From: Isoetes taiwanensis
Taxonomy: Eukaryota; Streptophyta; Lycopodiopsida; Isoetales; Isoetaceae
Length of the DNA stretch: 64,000 nucleotides
NCBI GenBank assembly: GCA_021234155.1
Contig: JAJEKV010000025.1
Span: 14,772,815-14,836,814, forward strand
Direction of reading: 5' to 3'
Shown here: positions 24,931 to 37,480 of the stretch, one piece after another
Numbering within the stretch: the stretch's first letter is position 1
Layout: each line of letters opens with the position of its first letter
Program-made: the position numbers and the translations under genes
Notes under the pieces: model-generated
Told to the model about the DNA's origin: nothing
Databases searched by the model: none
Seen by the model: only the letters and a program-made list of their open reading frames with translations

Positions 24931-25459
24931 TATTAGTCGCTAAGCAGATGTACATTTGATCAACCACTTTCGGGTAGGCAATGCATAAGAGAGATGAGGA
25001 GACCGAATTGCATTACCTTCCACTCTACTTGAGTTGGCTTGGGCGTGCCGCTAGAACCCTTCTATGGCAGCTCGCACTCGCTTTTGCATTGATTATGAGC
25101 GGTGCATAAAGGATTATGCCGATATGCTTATAGATGACCTTTCAGGAATTTTGCGTGCCCCCCATGCTAGAGCAGCAAAAAAGTCACCGATTGAGCTCCT
25201 TTGGTAATCGGCCACGTAAAGATGTTTTGGGATAACATGCCCGGTATAAGTGTCACAGGACCGCAACATTCCCGCAGAATCTGGTGGTTTGATGTCGAAA
25301 GTGTAAGGAATACAAATGCCGGCTCCGCCCGCATCACGATCCCCGAATGCCGCACATGCCACCACACAATGATCGCGGCTTTGAAGGCAAAGAAATCTCA
25401 AGACATTGCACGCCATTAAAGGAAAATGTTTTACATGTTGAAAGCCATCCTAGAACCCT

Positions 25460-26700
25460 TTGGCAAGGTTCTTCGTAGGTTTCACCACGGGGAACATCAC
25501 TATGAGCAAGGGGAACAATACTTGCAAAGAATCCCATGATCCTCAAGGGACACGCCGACTCATACCCCCACAACATGGTCCGACATTAGAAATCACAGAG
25601 GCTGATGTTACCCGTGATCCGGGCAGATTTGGCCAATGGGAAAGCAACGACCTGATGGTATGCGTGCAGAGTTGCTCAAGGGGATTGGGGAGCCCGGTAC
25701 CACCCCTAACCACTATAACAAGTGTCGCAGAAGGATTTCCAAAAAGCGACCACGCGCAGTTGTCCCCATTTACAAGCGTGAGATCCATAGTCCAATCAAT
25801 TATCGAACAATCATGGTCGCCTCGGGTTTGCCAAACTGCTAGCCGGGTATTATTGAGCAAAATCAAATGACCGTGTAAGTATAATTGTGTGTGCGAAGCT
25901 CACGCAAGCAGGGTTCAGACCCCATTCAACCATTGATCATATCTTCACATTGAGGACTTTGGTTAAGGATAGCGTAAACCGCTTTCACGGACCTCGTATT
26001 GTTGCTTTGTTGACTTTGGCGGGCTTTTGACACCGGCTACTGGAAAGTTATGGGAAAGATTGTGGCAAATCAAGGTTCCTCGTGGATATGCAAAATGCAG
26101 ATAGCAGGTTGTACTCCCCAACATTGTTTGGTCTCATACATTGACCGGCCTTGGAACCCCGCTCATGGACAATGGGGTGGCGGATTTCAACTTTTGCATC
26201 GTCCTCGTGCAACTCATCTATGCAAACGATGTTGACCTCTTTAGCTCACACTCCGCACGATATGCGCCTCACCTAGATGCTCGGATACATTCTCGCCGCC
26301 ACGCATATGAAACATCAACCGCCAAGACTAAGGTGGTCCTAATCTCATCCTCGGCCATCCAAGCCCCCTTCATTCACTTATCGAGGGCAACAAGTGGAGG
26401 TGACACCCACCTACAAGTATCCGGGAGTGGAGTTTTCTTCTACACTATGCCGGGACACTTCCATAAGATTGCGCAGCAAAGAAAAGCACTTTATGCAATG
26501 CAATAATAACCACAGAGCGCAAATTATATGATTGGGGACATCGTGCACATCTGCCGTGGTATTGGTAGAGCCCGCTTTTGCACGGGTTGAAGTCTGGGGC
26601 CCAGTGTCCCTTTGCTACTTGGAGCGATTTTAGAACAAAAGTGTATATCTTTCTTAGCACGGCACTTGGAGGAAATCCACGGTCCCATATCAAATTTTAT
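25460..26700 (+). pseudogene. LINE reverse transcriptase domain, frameshifted
   Basis: Blocks in order: AGFRPHSTIDHIFTLRTLV (about 25908-25964), a FVDF..AFDT-like block (about 26007-26035), TLTGLGTPLMDNG (about 26133-26175), LIYANDVDLFS (about 26212-26244), NTAKTKVVLIS-like (about 26315-26350), then VEVTPTYKYPGVEFSST in a shifted frame (about 26396-26446). These are RT motifs 2 to 7 of non-LTR elements. The catalytic Y-A-D-D reads Y-A-N-D, so one metal-binding Asp is replaced. Several stops and frame changes are present. The tail keeps VEVWGP and VPYQILLQ-like segments typical of the region after the RT palm. Confidence 0.75.
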
Positions 26701-26950
26701 TGCAGAGACAGTTTCCTCGTACACTTCGTGGAGCTGCCCTTTGATAGACACATCGCTCATTTCCGTAGGTGGTAAATATGGATGATGATCGCCTACCGAC
26801 TTTGGCTTATGCAAGGCAATGAGACCACAACGACTCAAGAATTGTTGGAAGGATAAAAGAGTGCAAAGGGCTAACTCGATGGAATGTCCAGGGAGCACAT
26901 GTGCATCCGTGTAGAAACAGAGGCGGATCAAGGCAGCCCGGAGATGTTAC

Positions 26951-27767
26951 TTTGAACCATCATTCAATTAAATTGGGATTATGTCTTAATTTTGGGATAA
27001 ATTTTATATTGCACTTTTTTTAGTAACTTTGTTAAATTCAATTTTTAGTAACTTTGTTGCCCTTAGACTAGAATAGACGCTAACATATAATCACACACCA
27101 GAATATAAACTCACACCTTAACTTCAAATTATAAAATCATATATCATGGAACTCAAGTAGTACACAACTTTTATTAACCAGAGAAAGATACATAGTAATT
27201 GTTTTTCATTTTTCCACTAGCATCCCCAAGGATATGAGAACCTTTATTCCTTACATCCCGAGGTATTGTAACTCTCACGCTGCTTTTTACTAGGAATAGT
27301 TTTTGAGTCCACGAGTACAATACGGTTTCAACGCTTTAGCCAAAGATCGATCACTTGGATTTCTCCTCCACCTCTTTTGTCCAACAATCTCAATATCTTT
27401 CTTTATCTAAGACATTACTCAACCGGATGTACTCGACACCACCATTCCACGCTTATTGAAGTTAACATCACCTTCTTCTTGCAAATATCCGAGATAGTCC
27501 ATCCCAACCAATAATCGATAGGTCTCTAGATCTCGCCGGTTTTACTTTACTACAAATTGGTGGCACTCCACGCCAAGAGAAGGTTCATAACAATCCATGC
27601 CTAGATATTTTGGCCTATCCTTCTTAGGACCAACATAGTGTTTATCGATTGAGGAGGAGCATATGCCTTCACAATGCTACTAATGGTACCATCATCTTCG
27701 CAAGACCGCCCAATGTTTTCCACTTACTTTTAGGGGAACCACCCTTCTTTCAAATGCCTCTTCCAGG
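26951..27767. other. Non-coding, AT-rich
   Basis: Sharp drop in GC after the LINE. No coding or repeat structure recognised. It may be the 3' end of the DUF7869-type unit that follows on the minus strand. Confidence 0.35.
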
Positions 27768-30165
27768 ATGTGTCTCACCATCCAACAAGTTGATCACCTT
27801 CTTCCAATAATCTATCAATGCACGATTAGTCTAATCTCAATTAGTTTGCCAATGCTTGATGTAGTCATTGATGCCATCCTTAGTCAATCCCAATTGCTTG
27901 ACTTCTTCAGCTTGGTTTTAGAGCTTTTGGTTGACCAGAGGTATCGAGGGCTTGCCATTTGCATCCCCTCGGGCCAAATTTCGCCCCACCTCTCCACTTC
28001 TCCTCCCTCCCTCATTTTCCATTGCATGATTGGAATCCTTCTCTCACCCAAAAGTGAATTGAAGAGGTCTAGAATGACCTTCCATGTCGAGAGCATAACC
28101 ATCCACAAAACTCTTCCAATCGGCACTTCTTCTATGATAGATCCTATAGGAGATGGATTTGTACATCCATGAAATATTTCCAATAGCCCGAAAGTTGGTA
28201 ACCATCATTGCCTCAATACATGACTATATTTTCCAAACAATGCATCCACATCCTCATGAGTATGTCCCAAGCATTAGAACCCCCCAAATTGACTCTTTCA
28301 AAAATACCCACACTGCTAAGTAGGATAGGAAAGAAAACATCCACCGTTCTTATTTTGACCAAAGACAATTATCTAGTTGCAAGAGGAGCTCATGCAGATC
28401 TCGAGGTTTAGCACGAGATGTTGAAGCTCCAACATGTTCATTAGGTCCATTCCTCCTAAATCTTGCCTTTGCTAAACTTTTTCAATACTATTAGGGGTTC
28501 CATCCAACAATGCACTATGTAGTGCCCGGCTAGTCAGAGGATCTTGTAGGTTACCATTGTAACCCTTCTCATAGTTTCTTAAACACCTCATGATACTCCC
28601 AATGTGAAAATCCGACCATCACTCCACAACTCTAAACTGAAATGGCCATAATAGGTCTGAGCCTGCCCATGCAATATTGCCCCGGCCATTGAAATCTGCA
28701 AAGGATATGATCTTCCACATGACTTAGGAATGTACTTGAATTGTGGAAGACAAGTCTTTTGTTGGTCCATTTTATCATGTATAATACATAGATAGTTATT
28801 AGGTTCCATTGCGGATAAGGTCCTCCACATCCAATAAGTTGATCTACATGATAGTTGATCCTGTCATATGGTCCTTCATATGTTCCCTTTATCTTTGCCC
28901 TTAGACTTGGTTGCACCCGCCTTTATCTAGTGTCTCCTTCAACTTAGCACATAAATTGCACTTGGCAAAGTTGTTTGAAGTTGCTATGGTCACATGCTTG
29001 AAATGCTTATTCCATAGCCTACTAAAACCGGGCCGGGATATAGAGGCTACCCAAGTTCACGAAGCAATGCATTTATTTCCTCTAATATGCTCTTTCCGGG
29101 TACAATGGGATGGCAATCTTTTCAACAATAACTCTACCCTGCTTCATCCTTCTTACTCTTTATGTGGCATGTTTTCTCGTGATTGAAATCCATATCTTTC
29201 AAATATTTCCTTTGCCTATAGTTCTGAGGTAGGCCTTACCAGGCCAAGTGTTTCCATGCAATGCAATTTTACTACCATTTTCATGTCTCTTTTGCCACTT
29301 GTGCCAAGAAGAGGTTGGAATTCCATGTATAGCCATCCATGCTTTTGAACATATCCACTTTCCATTCAATGGGAATCTTTTCTTTTGATCTTTTCATCCT
29401 GAATTGCATAGCCAAATATGGTGTACATGAAATTCCTCCCGCTATCACACTTATGTTTCCTGATATGTAGCTCTTGCTCCCACCAACTCCTCTATTGTGA
29501 ACATTCTAACACAAGAAAACAACAACATTCACCTCCTCTAACCTTCATCATAGCTTCAGAGAGAACAATCATAATCTGACTTGCATATTTTGGTGGGATA
29601 ATGTTTGAAAGTTGGAAGTGGCTCTCTGTTACACTGTGAACATTGTTGACAATGTCTTCTACATCTAAAGGAAACGTAGTTCCCTCTCGGGCTGAATACT
29701 ATCCCTAGGCCATGCAACAATAGTTGGAACCTCTAGTTGCTTCACACAAGCTAGGCATTCTTGTTTGCCTGAACCCCTTTTCTTCCAATTGTCATATAAT
29801 TTTGAGATTGCCACACCTAACCTGTCCTCCCTAATCTTTCATCATTCATCGCATTGATAGGATCTCAGGAATAATAATCCCTTCTCCCCTCATCCTTCTC
29901 TGTGCATGCATGCAGATCTTGACCTTTTGTTTTTCCAATCGACCGGTATAAAGGACAATTTCACTTTCCTTTGCCATCATCCTTTTCATTTGAGGTCTTT
30001 TCCTTTCCTTTGCCATCATCAACATCATTTGAGTCTTTTCTTTTTCCTTTGCCATCATCAACATCATTTGAGGTATTTTCCTTTCCTTGGACATCATGTT
30101 CATTAGTTGGGAATTTCTCCTTGCCTTGATTAGCATCATTGGGGTTTTTTTTAGCATTTTGCATG
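27768..30165 (-). pseudogene. DUF7869-type protein coding remnant (transposon-like family)
   Basis: Read on minus, in order: a repeat-bearing N-terminal part (30165-29960), AWMAIHGIP..SWHKW (about 29350-29300), then FSRLWNKHFKHV, and FAKCNLCAKLKETLDKG (about 29035-28918), YLCIIHDKMDQQKTCLPQF (about 28800-28740), FSLELWSD..FTLG (about 28645-28590), DNCLWSK-NKN (about 28375-28350) and LGHTHEDVDALFGKYSH (about 28275-28225). The order of a CxxC zinc-like block, HDxMDQxKTxLP, DNxxxxNKN and GHTHEDIDxxF is the DUF7869 pattern I know from uncharacterised, often multicopy proteins of plants and animals. The function is unknown; the fold and spread suggest a transposon link. Stops and frame changes throughout make this copy a remnant. 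Confidence 0.7.
29968..30123 (-). repeat. 39-bp tandem repeat encoding a 13-residue acidic/basic repeat
   Basis: CCTTTGCCATCATC starts at 29968, 30007 and 30046, with a degenerate fourth unit at 30085: period 39 bp. On minus it encodes NDVDDGKGKRKDS, NDVDDGKGKEKTS and NEKDDGKGK in frame, a 13-residue repeat in the N-terminal part of the DUF7869-type remnant. Confidence 0.9.
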
Positions 30166-30189
30166 CCATTGACCTAGAATGCATAAGAA

Positions 30190-30690
30190 TATATAGTAAG
30201 TTAGCATATCCAAATAACCTCTAACTAACATGTTCATAAATGAAAGCCTCATATGTCTTATTCTATTTGATCATTCTATTTATATAATGGGATTCCCAAG
30301 TTATTTTCCTCAACATTATATAAAAAATAAAACCTACTTGTAACCTTGAAACTTGATCCTATAATAACCTTTAGAAACAACTTTTTAAGGTTATTATAGG
30401 TTTGCGCTTTTAAGGTTAAGAAGTTTATTATAGGTTAGAAAATTTAAGGTTGGAAAGTTATTGTAGGTTAAAAGTTTTAAGGTTAGAAGTCTAATTCATG
30501 AACTTTTAAACTTATAACTTAACTATTAACTTAAAACTATTTTAAAAACTTATAAGTCATAACTTTTAAACTTAATAACCCTTAAAACAATTGTCCTTAA
30601 AACAATTAACCCTTGTAATAAATTTTCGCTGAAGTTATAATGGCGCTGGGTAATAAATTTTAAAAGCGCTTATTATTTCAAGTTAGCCTT
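30190..30690. repeat. AT-rich degenerate repeats of AAGGTTATTATAGGTT type
   Basis: From about 30340 to 30610 the words GGTTATTATAGGTT, AAGGTTAGAAG and ACTTATAACTTA recur in both orientations, so the single strand could fold into several hairpins. No coding. Confidence 0.6.
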
Positions 30691-31680
30691 CCTTTTCAAA
30701 CTTTTCTCTCACACTTTCGAACATTAGCGCGCTTCCAATTTCGCATTCTGCTTCCAATTTCGCATTCCGTGCTTCTTTTCTCGGCTTCTATCCGGGCTTC
30801 TCGCATCATCAATCTACCTTCAATCTATCTTCTCGCTTCCGCATCAATCTATCTCACATGACCCTAGGAATCAATCTATCTCACGATGACCTAAGGAATC
30901 ATTATCTATCTTTCTTTATCCGCTTCCAATGCCTTCGAAGCTTTATCCGCTTTTCAGCTTTTCGAGCTTTTTATCCTGCTTTTATCTGTTTTTTCGAAAG
31001 CTTTTGGGTTTCGGTTTCTATCCGGGTAAAGCTTTGTCCTTAAAAGTTCTATCTGTGATCAATCTAAAAAGGTATCATTCTCGGCTTCTATCCTCAATCA
31101 ATCTCTAGAACTTCTATCCTCTTCTGGAGCATTCTTATCCGCTTTGAATAGGGTTTTCGCCTCAAAGGTTTTTTGTCAAAGGTTTGTAGGCTCTATACAA
31201 AGTCCGGGTTTTGGTTTTTTGCTCTCTACAATCTGCTTTTACGACTTTGAATAACTTTGGTTTTTTGTGTTAAAGCTTCTCGCTTCTCGCTTAGAAGGCC
31301 CAATTCTAACCATCAACACAAGTAGGTTAGTATTTCATATATACATAAAAGTAGTTATTTTACATAAAGCGCCTCACAGATTGGTTCCTTGATCCTGCCT
31401 ATATGATCTGCTCTATTCTATTTCAATAGGTCTTCCTCATCCGTTTCTAAGCCATGATCTAAAATAATGAAGTAAATAATGATCTATGATCTATCTCGCT
31501 TGGCGATCTTGCTCTATGATCTATGAGCTATGATCTATGATCTATCCGCTTGGCGATCTATGATCTATCCGGGCTATGATCTATCTCGCTCTATGATCTG
31601 ATCTATGACCTATCTATGATCTATGATCTATAATGTATTCAACGATTATGCATTCTCGTTAGAATAATATGTTAGAATGG
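30691..31680. repeat. CT-rich simple-sequence region with CTATGATCTATC tandem array
   Basis: 30700-31300 is rich in CTTCTCGCTTC, ATCAATCTATC and TTTATCCGCTT words. At 31479-31634 the word CTATGATCTAT is repeated more than ten times, broken at intervals by CGCTTGGCG, CCGGG or CTCGCT. No gene found. Confidence 0.8.
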
Positions 31681-34450
31681 GAGAAATCGCTTGGCGCATT
31701 TCTATTTTGGTTTCCGATTTTCCATTAGGTTAATCATAGTGCGCCAGGCCGCTTTTAGTTCTATACAAATCGCCAAAGCATGTAAAATAGATCCGTGAAA
31801 AAACATAGCAAACGCTACCGCACGCGCTTTGGAATTATGTATGTTCGTAATCGCTTTATGGGGAGAGTAATATATCATTTGCTAATGACTTAATTTCTCG
31901 TTCTAGTGCCATGGATTTTCCTTATGCATGGACACTAGCTGATCCCCAATCCGATGGTTCTAGTTCAAATACACTTCCTCGATCACCATCAACTCTAGAC
32001 CTCGCATAAGATATTACTTGAGTGTGCTGTTCAAACGCTCAAAGAGAGTTGGAGAATCCAATATACCAGATCGTGGGCCATGGGTACACTTCCATCGCAT
32101 CTATGGACATATCGCCTCCTCATGCTCTTAGTAAGGCTCAGCTGCCAACAAATAAGTACGAGGATTTGCTTTATAGTATCAAGGATCGATACAACACTGG
32201 TTTGGAGACTAATCATCCAGGGAAGATGAGGATCCTGCCATATCAGGGTGGTTCAGGTGGGACTTTTTATGGATTGGGCCGATGAAGTGGGGCTATGTGG
32301 CATATTGTAGAGATAGAAAGAATTCGCTACCGGGCGATTTTTTGCGTAAGAAGAAATGTACATACACTTTTTGAATATGAATACAAACTCGCTACCGGCT
32401 GATTTTGCACTATATTTTTATGTCATTTAGTTTATTATGTTTTTTATATGCAATGTCGAAAATATTGAATCCTTTTGATGTCCTCCACCAAGAGGACTGA
32501 ACCCCAAGAAACTACATATTTTTCATTAATGTGTAGTTTCATGGGGTTGATATGATCGGCTAAAGAACATCAAAGAATCTAAAATTCACAACATCATGCA
32601 TGTTATGATATATTCTTTTTTTTGAATATCCAAATATACATACCTTTTTCGTGACGGGCCTTTGGCCATGCTACAAATGTGCCCACGCTTTCACCAACCA
32701 GACGCCAATCGGGATGTCTTCTTGGAAGAGCCTCATCTTCGTAATTGCGCAGTTTATAATGGAAATCTTGTAAACTCCAAGCTTCCAAGAGGAACACCAT
32801 AACACATGGAACTTGGATTCGATCTTCGATTTTACATAAGCCTATTCTACGCTTCAAGTTTGTGTTAAAAGATAGCATTCTTTCTCCCATTAATCATGAA
32901 GAACCGCAATGCATTGGAAAAAATAGAGGACTAAAAATAGAGAACAAGAGAATGCATTCGAATGGAATCACACTCACCATAGCTCAAATGGTACATCGAA
33001 TGGGATTGAAGGCGCCTCGACGAATAGGGATTGAAGGCGTTGTAGACGATCTTAGGGCGCCTGATAGTAGGAATGATCTTGGGCGCCTGAAGTAGGAATG
33101 ATCTTGGGCGCCTGATAGTAGGTGGCCGATTAGGGTGGGTAGTAGATTGCCACATATGCTTTCTTGAAATTAATAATTAATTGTTCTTGAAATTGCACTA
33201 AAAAAAAAAAACACAATTTAAATTTGTAAATGAGCTGACTCAGGCCCCGGTTAATTAAGGCGTATAAATTTAAAAGGGACGCTAATTTGAATTTCTATTG
33301 TAAATCGACGCCAAGATTATGAACGATACATATAAGTTTAAACCAAAATCCCGCCTCATATTATCCGGCAGACTTGCGCTTCTATGGCTGCCTAGAGGAT
33401 CTCGCCGCCGCCGAGCGGCGCCGGTAGAGGTGGGCGACAGCCCAAAGACAAATCCTATACCCGGAGGTCAAAACAAGGTGAAAAGCACAAATCCAACAAG
33501 CGCCTTAATTGATCCGCTTTTGTTCAAATTGATTTCGTGTCCCTTTTTGTTAGGTTTTAGGATGTTTTTCTCGTAATAATATAGTTATTATCCAATAAGA
33601 AGCATGTGTCCTCTAATGTTTGAGTTCATATGTCCCAAAAATGTATGGAAACAAATGCTTAATGTGTACATGTTGGTTTATCTTTTTAATGTCAGATGTG
33701 TCGCTTTGAAGCTTGTATACTTTAGTCAACAAGATTCGCAGAGCTAGTTGTGTTTTTATAGTTAGTTGTGTCCTCCGATGAAGATTCAACTCTTTAAGTT
33801 GCATTTTTATAGTTAGTTGTGTCCCGGCATTTTGATTCGGACGAAACGCCTCGGCGCAGCTTTAATTAGGCATTACATTAGTTTCTTTATCTTTTCATCA
33901 CTTAAACGCTGCCGCGCCATTTGTTGCATTTTGATCGGGACAAAATCGCTACCGCCTCGACCCCAATAAACTAAATGAACTTGCCGTGTATTCATTTTTC
34001 AAATCGCCAAGCTGCCAGCTTTTGTTGCATATGTAACGACAGATTTATTTGAGCATAAAAAGATTAACCCATGTCTTGTAATTTCACGGATCACAAAAGA
34101 CAATCAAAAGAGGGAGGACCAAGCAAGGCGAGACAGCTCTACAAAAAAGCAAAGGACAGAAGAAGATGTTATCATATGACATGCAAAGATGTATTGACGT
34201 TAGAAGATACATCTGAATAATAAAGGCTCGTAGAACCTCCATGTCCGTAAGAAGATCTTATAGGGGGTCGAATGGTATGTGGAGATATTCAAAACGGTGG
34301 GAAGACGACCTCATATTCATGTCAAGGTTAAGAGAGACTCGATCAAATGAAGAAGCAGAATTCTTATTACATGTGAAGTACGTGATCCATTCTTTCTGCT
34401 CGTACTAGTTGAAGTGGGCCAAAACATAAGAAAAGCCTAAAGAAGATCAA
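31681..34450. other. Decayed element sequence with AAATCGC palindromes and short frames
   Basis: Short unfamiliar frames: 31911-32008 (MDFPYAWTLADPQSDGSS), 32022-32285 (+), 33319-33576 (+). The first two are adjacent and could be one exon split by a stop. Palindromic AAATCGC...GCGATTT words start here. No family recognised. Confidence 0.35.
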
Positions 34451-34501
34451 TCGATGCAAAGGCAGCTCTTTAAAGAAAACCGCTTAAGATCGTAATTTAT
34501 T

Positions 34502-37480
34502 ATGGCCGATAACCCTTCAAATTTGGCTGGACAAATTTCTGGCTTTGCAGCCATTGACTCCTTAGAAGAATATGAGGGCTTACAAATGCTCGACGAGCTA
34601 TTAGCACGAGGCCCTCGGCTTGTCTACTTACAGCAAAGAAGGACAAGGAAGAAGCTAGCTCTAGAAGGTGGAAACCATGGCGACAAGAGCCTTACAAGTG
34701 ACGATGACAAGGCCAGTAATGGAGGCAATGAGCAAACCGGAAGAAATATGCCGACAAGTATCCATCGTAGGGCCTCGCCATTACATCTCCAAATAACGGG
34801 ATGTGCTTTTCAGTCCACTAAAGCTATTTATATCAGCGTAAGGTAAGACAAGCAGCACCCCTTGGAGATATTAAACAAAGATGATCGAAAATCCGGCAGG
34901 TGCCAATGCCCGCAGATGTGAAAAAGCCCACGATACCGTAACAAAAAAGGTAATCATCCGGAGCAAGCCGAGGACTTCATCGAAACCGGACATACATTTT
35001 ATGATAATAGATGGCCAGCATTCAATAGAGGCCTTAAGATTCTCATCAAGAAGGCAATGTACATACTGGGAATCGGGCTTGTTCTATAAGTCGATTCGCA
35101 CGTAAACCGCTGCCTCGAGCCGGTCAACAACACCACTTAACCAGTCAAATAAGCGCACTCTAAATGACATGGGAAAAACTTTCTTATACAAAAGGTAAAT
35201 TCTCTTCCCACATTTTTATTTTTCAGAGGTTACCAGTCAGCCAAGCCGATTTCATAGTAGAAGGCAATTCCAGCGCCGATTTGTTCTCTAAATAGCAAAG
35301 GGTTCTGGGATGGTAGACGCCCCACAAATAAAATCGCCTGGCGGTTTTATATTAGAATACAGTTGAGCCACGCATTTCCTAGCCCGAGGAGACATGGCTG
35401 TCCTTGAAGATAGCCGTTTCTTCAAAGTAGGCAAATCGCGGGCGCAATTTGTATTTCTAATATGAAATCGCCGCCATTTGCTTATACGACTAGAACCATC
35501 TACTATTTCAAAACCCTTTGTTATTTAGAGAAGGCAAATCGCGGCGCCGATTTGCCTTAATATGAAATCGCTACGGCGGCATTTTGAACTAGAAGGATTG
35601 TTTGAATTCACGATTATAAAGCTAACGGGTTATTCCTTGCAGTCCCTATATAGAGCAACTTCGCATGCTCGGACCAGCGATTGAATATGGAAAGCCAATG
35701 CCTACCGCATGTACGCCCCAAAAGCCCCAATTCAAGTTGCTTGGAAAGGACACTTAGTCAAACTATAATACAGACAAGACCAAGAGCACCAGATCAAAGA
35801 AAAAAAAGGAGATGAAAAGGGGGTGAGCCATAAGAACCAATCAGACCCAAGGATGCCCTCAAGAAGATAGTTTTGGCTTTCAGATCCCGCTTTGGGAGAA
35901 ATGGAATGAATTCGGGACGCCCTACGGGAGAAGAAGTTGCCGATTCACAAGGAAGATTTCCTCCCCGCTGACACATCAATTTTGATATCCATATAAAAGT
36001 AGATGAGGAAGGCCCGTGGATTGGAAGATCAAGAACTCATCTCACCCGATAGGTTAATCAAAAAGGAAATCCTTTACAAGAAAACCTCAGAACAAAGGCT
36101 ATGGAATCCTTTGAAGATGCATCGACGAAATAAGAATATTAGAGTGCTCAAGAAGGCACAGAGGAATTGCAAAGGCTTACATCGAGTGGTCATTAATCGG
36201 AGTTAGGACTAATGCAAAAGTATAACGCTCCAACGACGACCTAAAGAAGTATGTATTTTGGTCCAAGGACTTTGTCAAGCAGCCAGGTTGAAGAACGCTT
36301 GCAAAGATCGGATTCACACAAAAGTTGCATCCGACTTGAAACGAAAAGTCGCGGCTGGTGAAGCAGACTCCGGAGATGGAATCCACATTTTTTTTATCAA
36401 GCGTCCAATCGGTTTCAAGTGTGCCTTGCCGTAAGTGGGTGAAGGTCCCTCATGATATCACACTCTTCGCTTGATAGCCGAGGCGCCGATGGTCACCAAG
36501 ACTATAATACATTCTTTAACATATGCGTGGTTGCACGTAAAATGAATTACACAATCGTCACTATATGTCCCTCCACATGTCCTATGCATATGCTCTAAGT
36601 GCTGCAAATGACTTAGAATGCGGAAAGTCATAATGACAAAAGTATCCTCATAGATGAAAACAAGGATAAGCTTGACTTCAAAGACAAATAGGCAAAATTT
36701 CATGTGCTTATTATTATGATAGCCATGATGGATGATAAGGAATATGAAAGGCTTAAGGGAAAAAGTGATGGAGAGAAACTAGCATGGCAAAGTTTATCGC
36801 TTAGATGAACGCATCCTATAAACGCTTCTATCCGGAGCAAGAAGACAAGGGAAGGCCACCAAGGTCGGGAAGAGTTAGAGGAGGAAGAGGAGGATGAGGA
36901 AGAAAAATCGAGGACGACCCAGTTTCTTGGCCACATTAAGTATGAGTCCCTAACTTCACATAAGGGGAAGCTAAAACAAGAACGGTTCTCTATGGATCTT
37001 TCCCAAGATCTCATTGAAGCATTTTGTCCATTGGGAACAACTTGCTGAACTTCACGCTGGGCGTTACATCGGTAGAGAAGCTTTGAAGAGCAAGGAAATG
37101 CCTGAAGGCTGCCTCCCGCGATCGAGCGAAAATTTTTGACCTCTTCTTTGAGAAAGTACTAGAGGAAGCCCTAGGGACCAATCGGCAAGGCAAAAACAAA
37201 GCTTCTAGCTCTAAGGCCGAAATACCTTCAGATTTTGCTTAAGGAACGGAGATTCTCGAGACGTATCATTGCGGGCTCCAACTTCATGGATGACATGGAC
37301 GAAAGGTGCGATTCCGGCACCTATTGACATGTTCTCGAACATTCTTGGCCCCGAAAAATATAGACCAAAGATGACAAATGCCAAGGATGATGATAATAAC
37401 AATCTTGATGATGAAGCAGACTCCAAATCTGATAACACTAGCCAAAAGCGTAAAGAGTAATGAACTATCAAGCGTGTTCA
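34502..37480 (+). pseudogene. Long degenerate coding stretch with a DGQH motif, unknown family
   Basis: Successive + frames are coherent but repeatedly shifted: 34502-34846 (acidic start, LEEYEGLQMLDELLARGPRL), 34881-35105 with HFMIIDGQHSIEALRFS (about 34994-35045), 36003-36206, then SDLKRKVAAGEADSGDG, YHTLRLIAEAP and TIIHSLTYAWLHVK (about 36330-36540), ELHAGRYIGREALKSKEM (about 37045-37100) and a Ser/Lys/Asp-rich C-terminus (37269-37460). A DGQH or DGQHR motif after a hydrophobic strand is typical of the ParB/sulfiredoxin-like and DndB-like fold. I also recall it in large uncharacterised plant and algal proteins. I cannot name the protein. Its size (more than 900 codons) and decay suggest an element-encoded or multicopy gene. 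Confidence 0.4.

Larger units (their letters stand above)
23050..26950 (+). mobile_element. Non-LTR retrotransposon (LINE), decayed, endonuclease + RT
   Basis: The block is more GC-rich than its flanks and reads as a frameshifted LINE on +. An N-terminal part (about 23050-23950) is Pro/Ser/His-rich and unrecognised. An APE-type endonuclease follows at about 24100-24930 and an RT at about 25460-26700. The C-terminal tail runs to about 26950, followed by AT-rich sequence from 26951. I see no poly-A tail or target-site duplication. A second, related element's 3' part lies at 42490-43780. The element cannot be autonomous. Confidence 0.75.

Noticed and set aside
29906-30106. Plus-strand His/Phe/Leu-rich repeat frame
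   Set aside because: Antisense shadow of the 39-bp repeats that encode NDVDDGKGK on minus in the DUF7869-type remnant.
29968-30123. Regular short repeats considered as a CRISPR array
   Set aside because: The 39-bp units are contiguous without spacers and encode an in-frame peptide repeat in a plant genome.
36700-37014. Minus-strand frame with a poly-Ser run
   Set aside because: Shadow of a GGAGGAAGAGGAGG purine-rich stretch in the degenerate + strand coding region.
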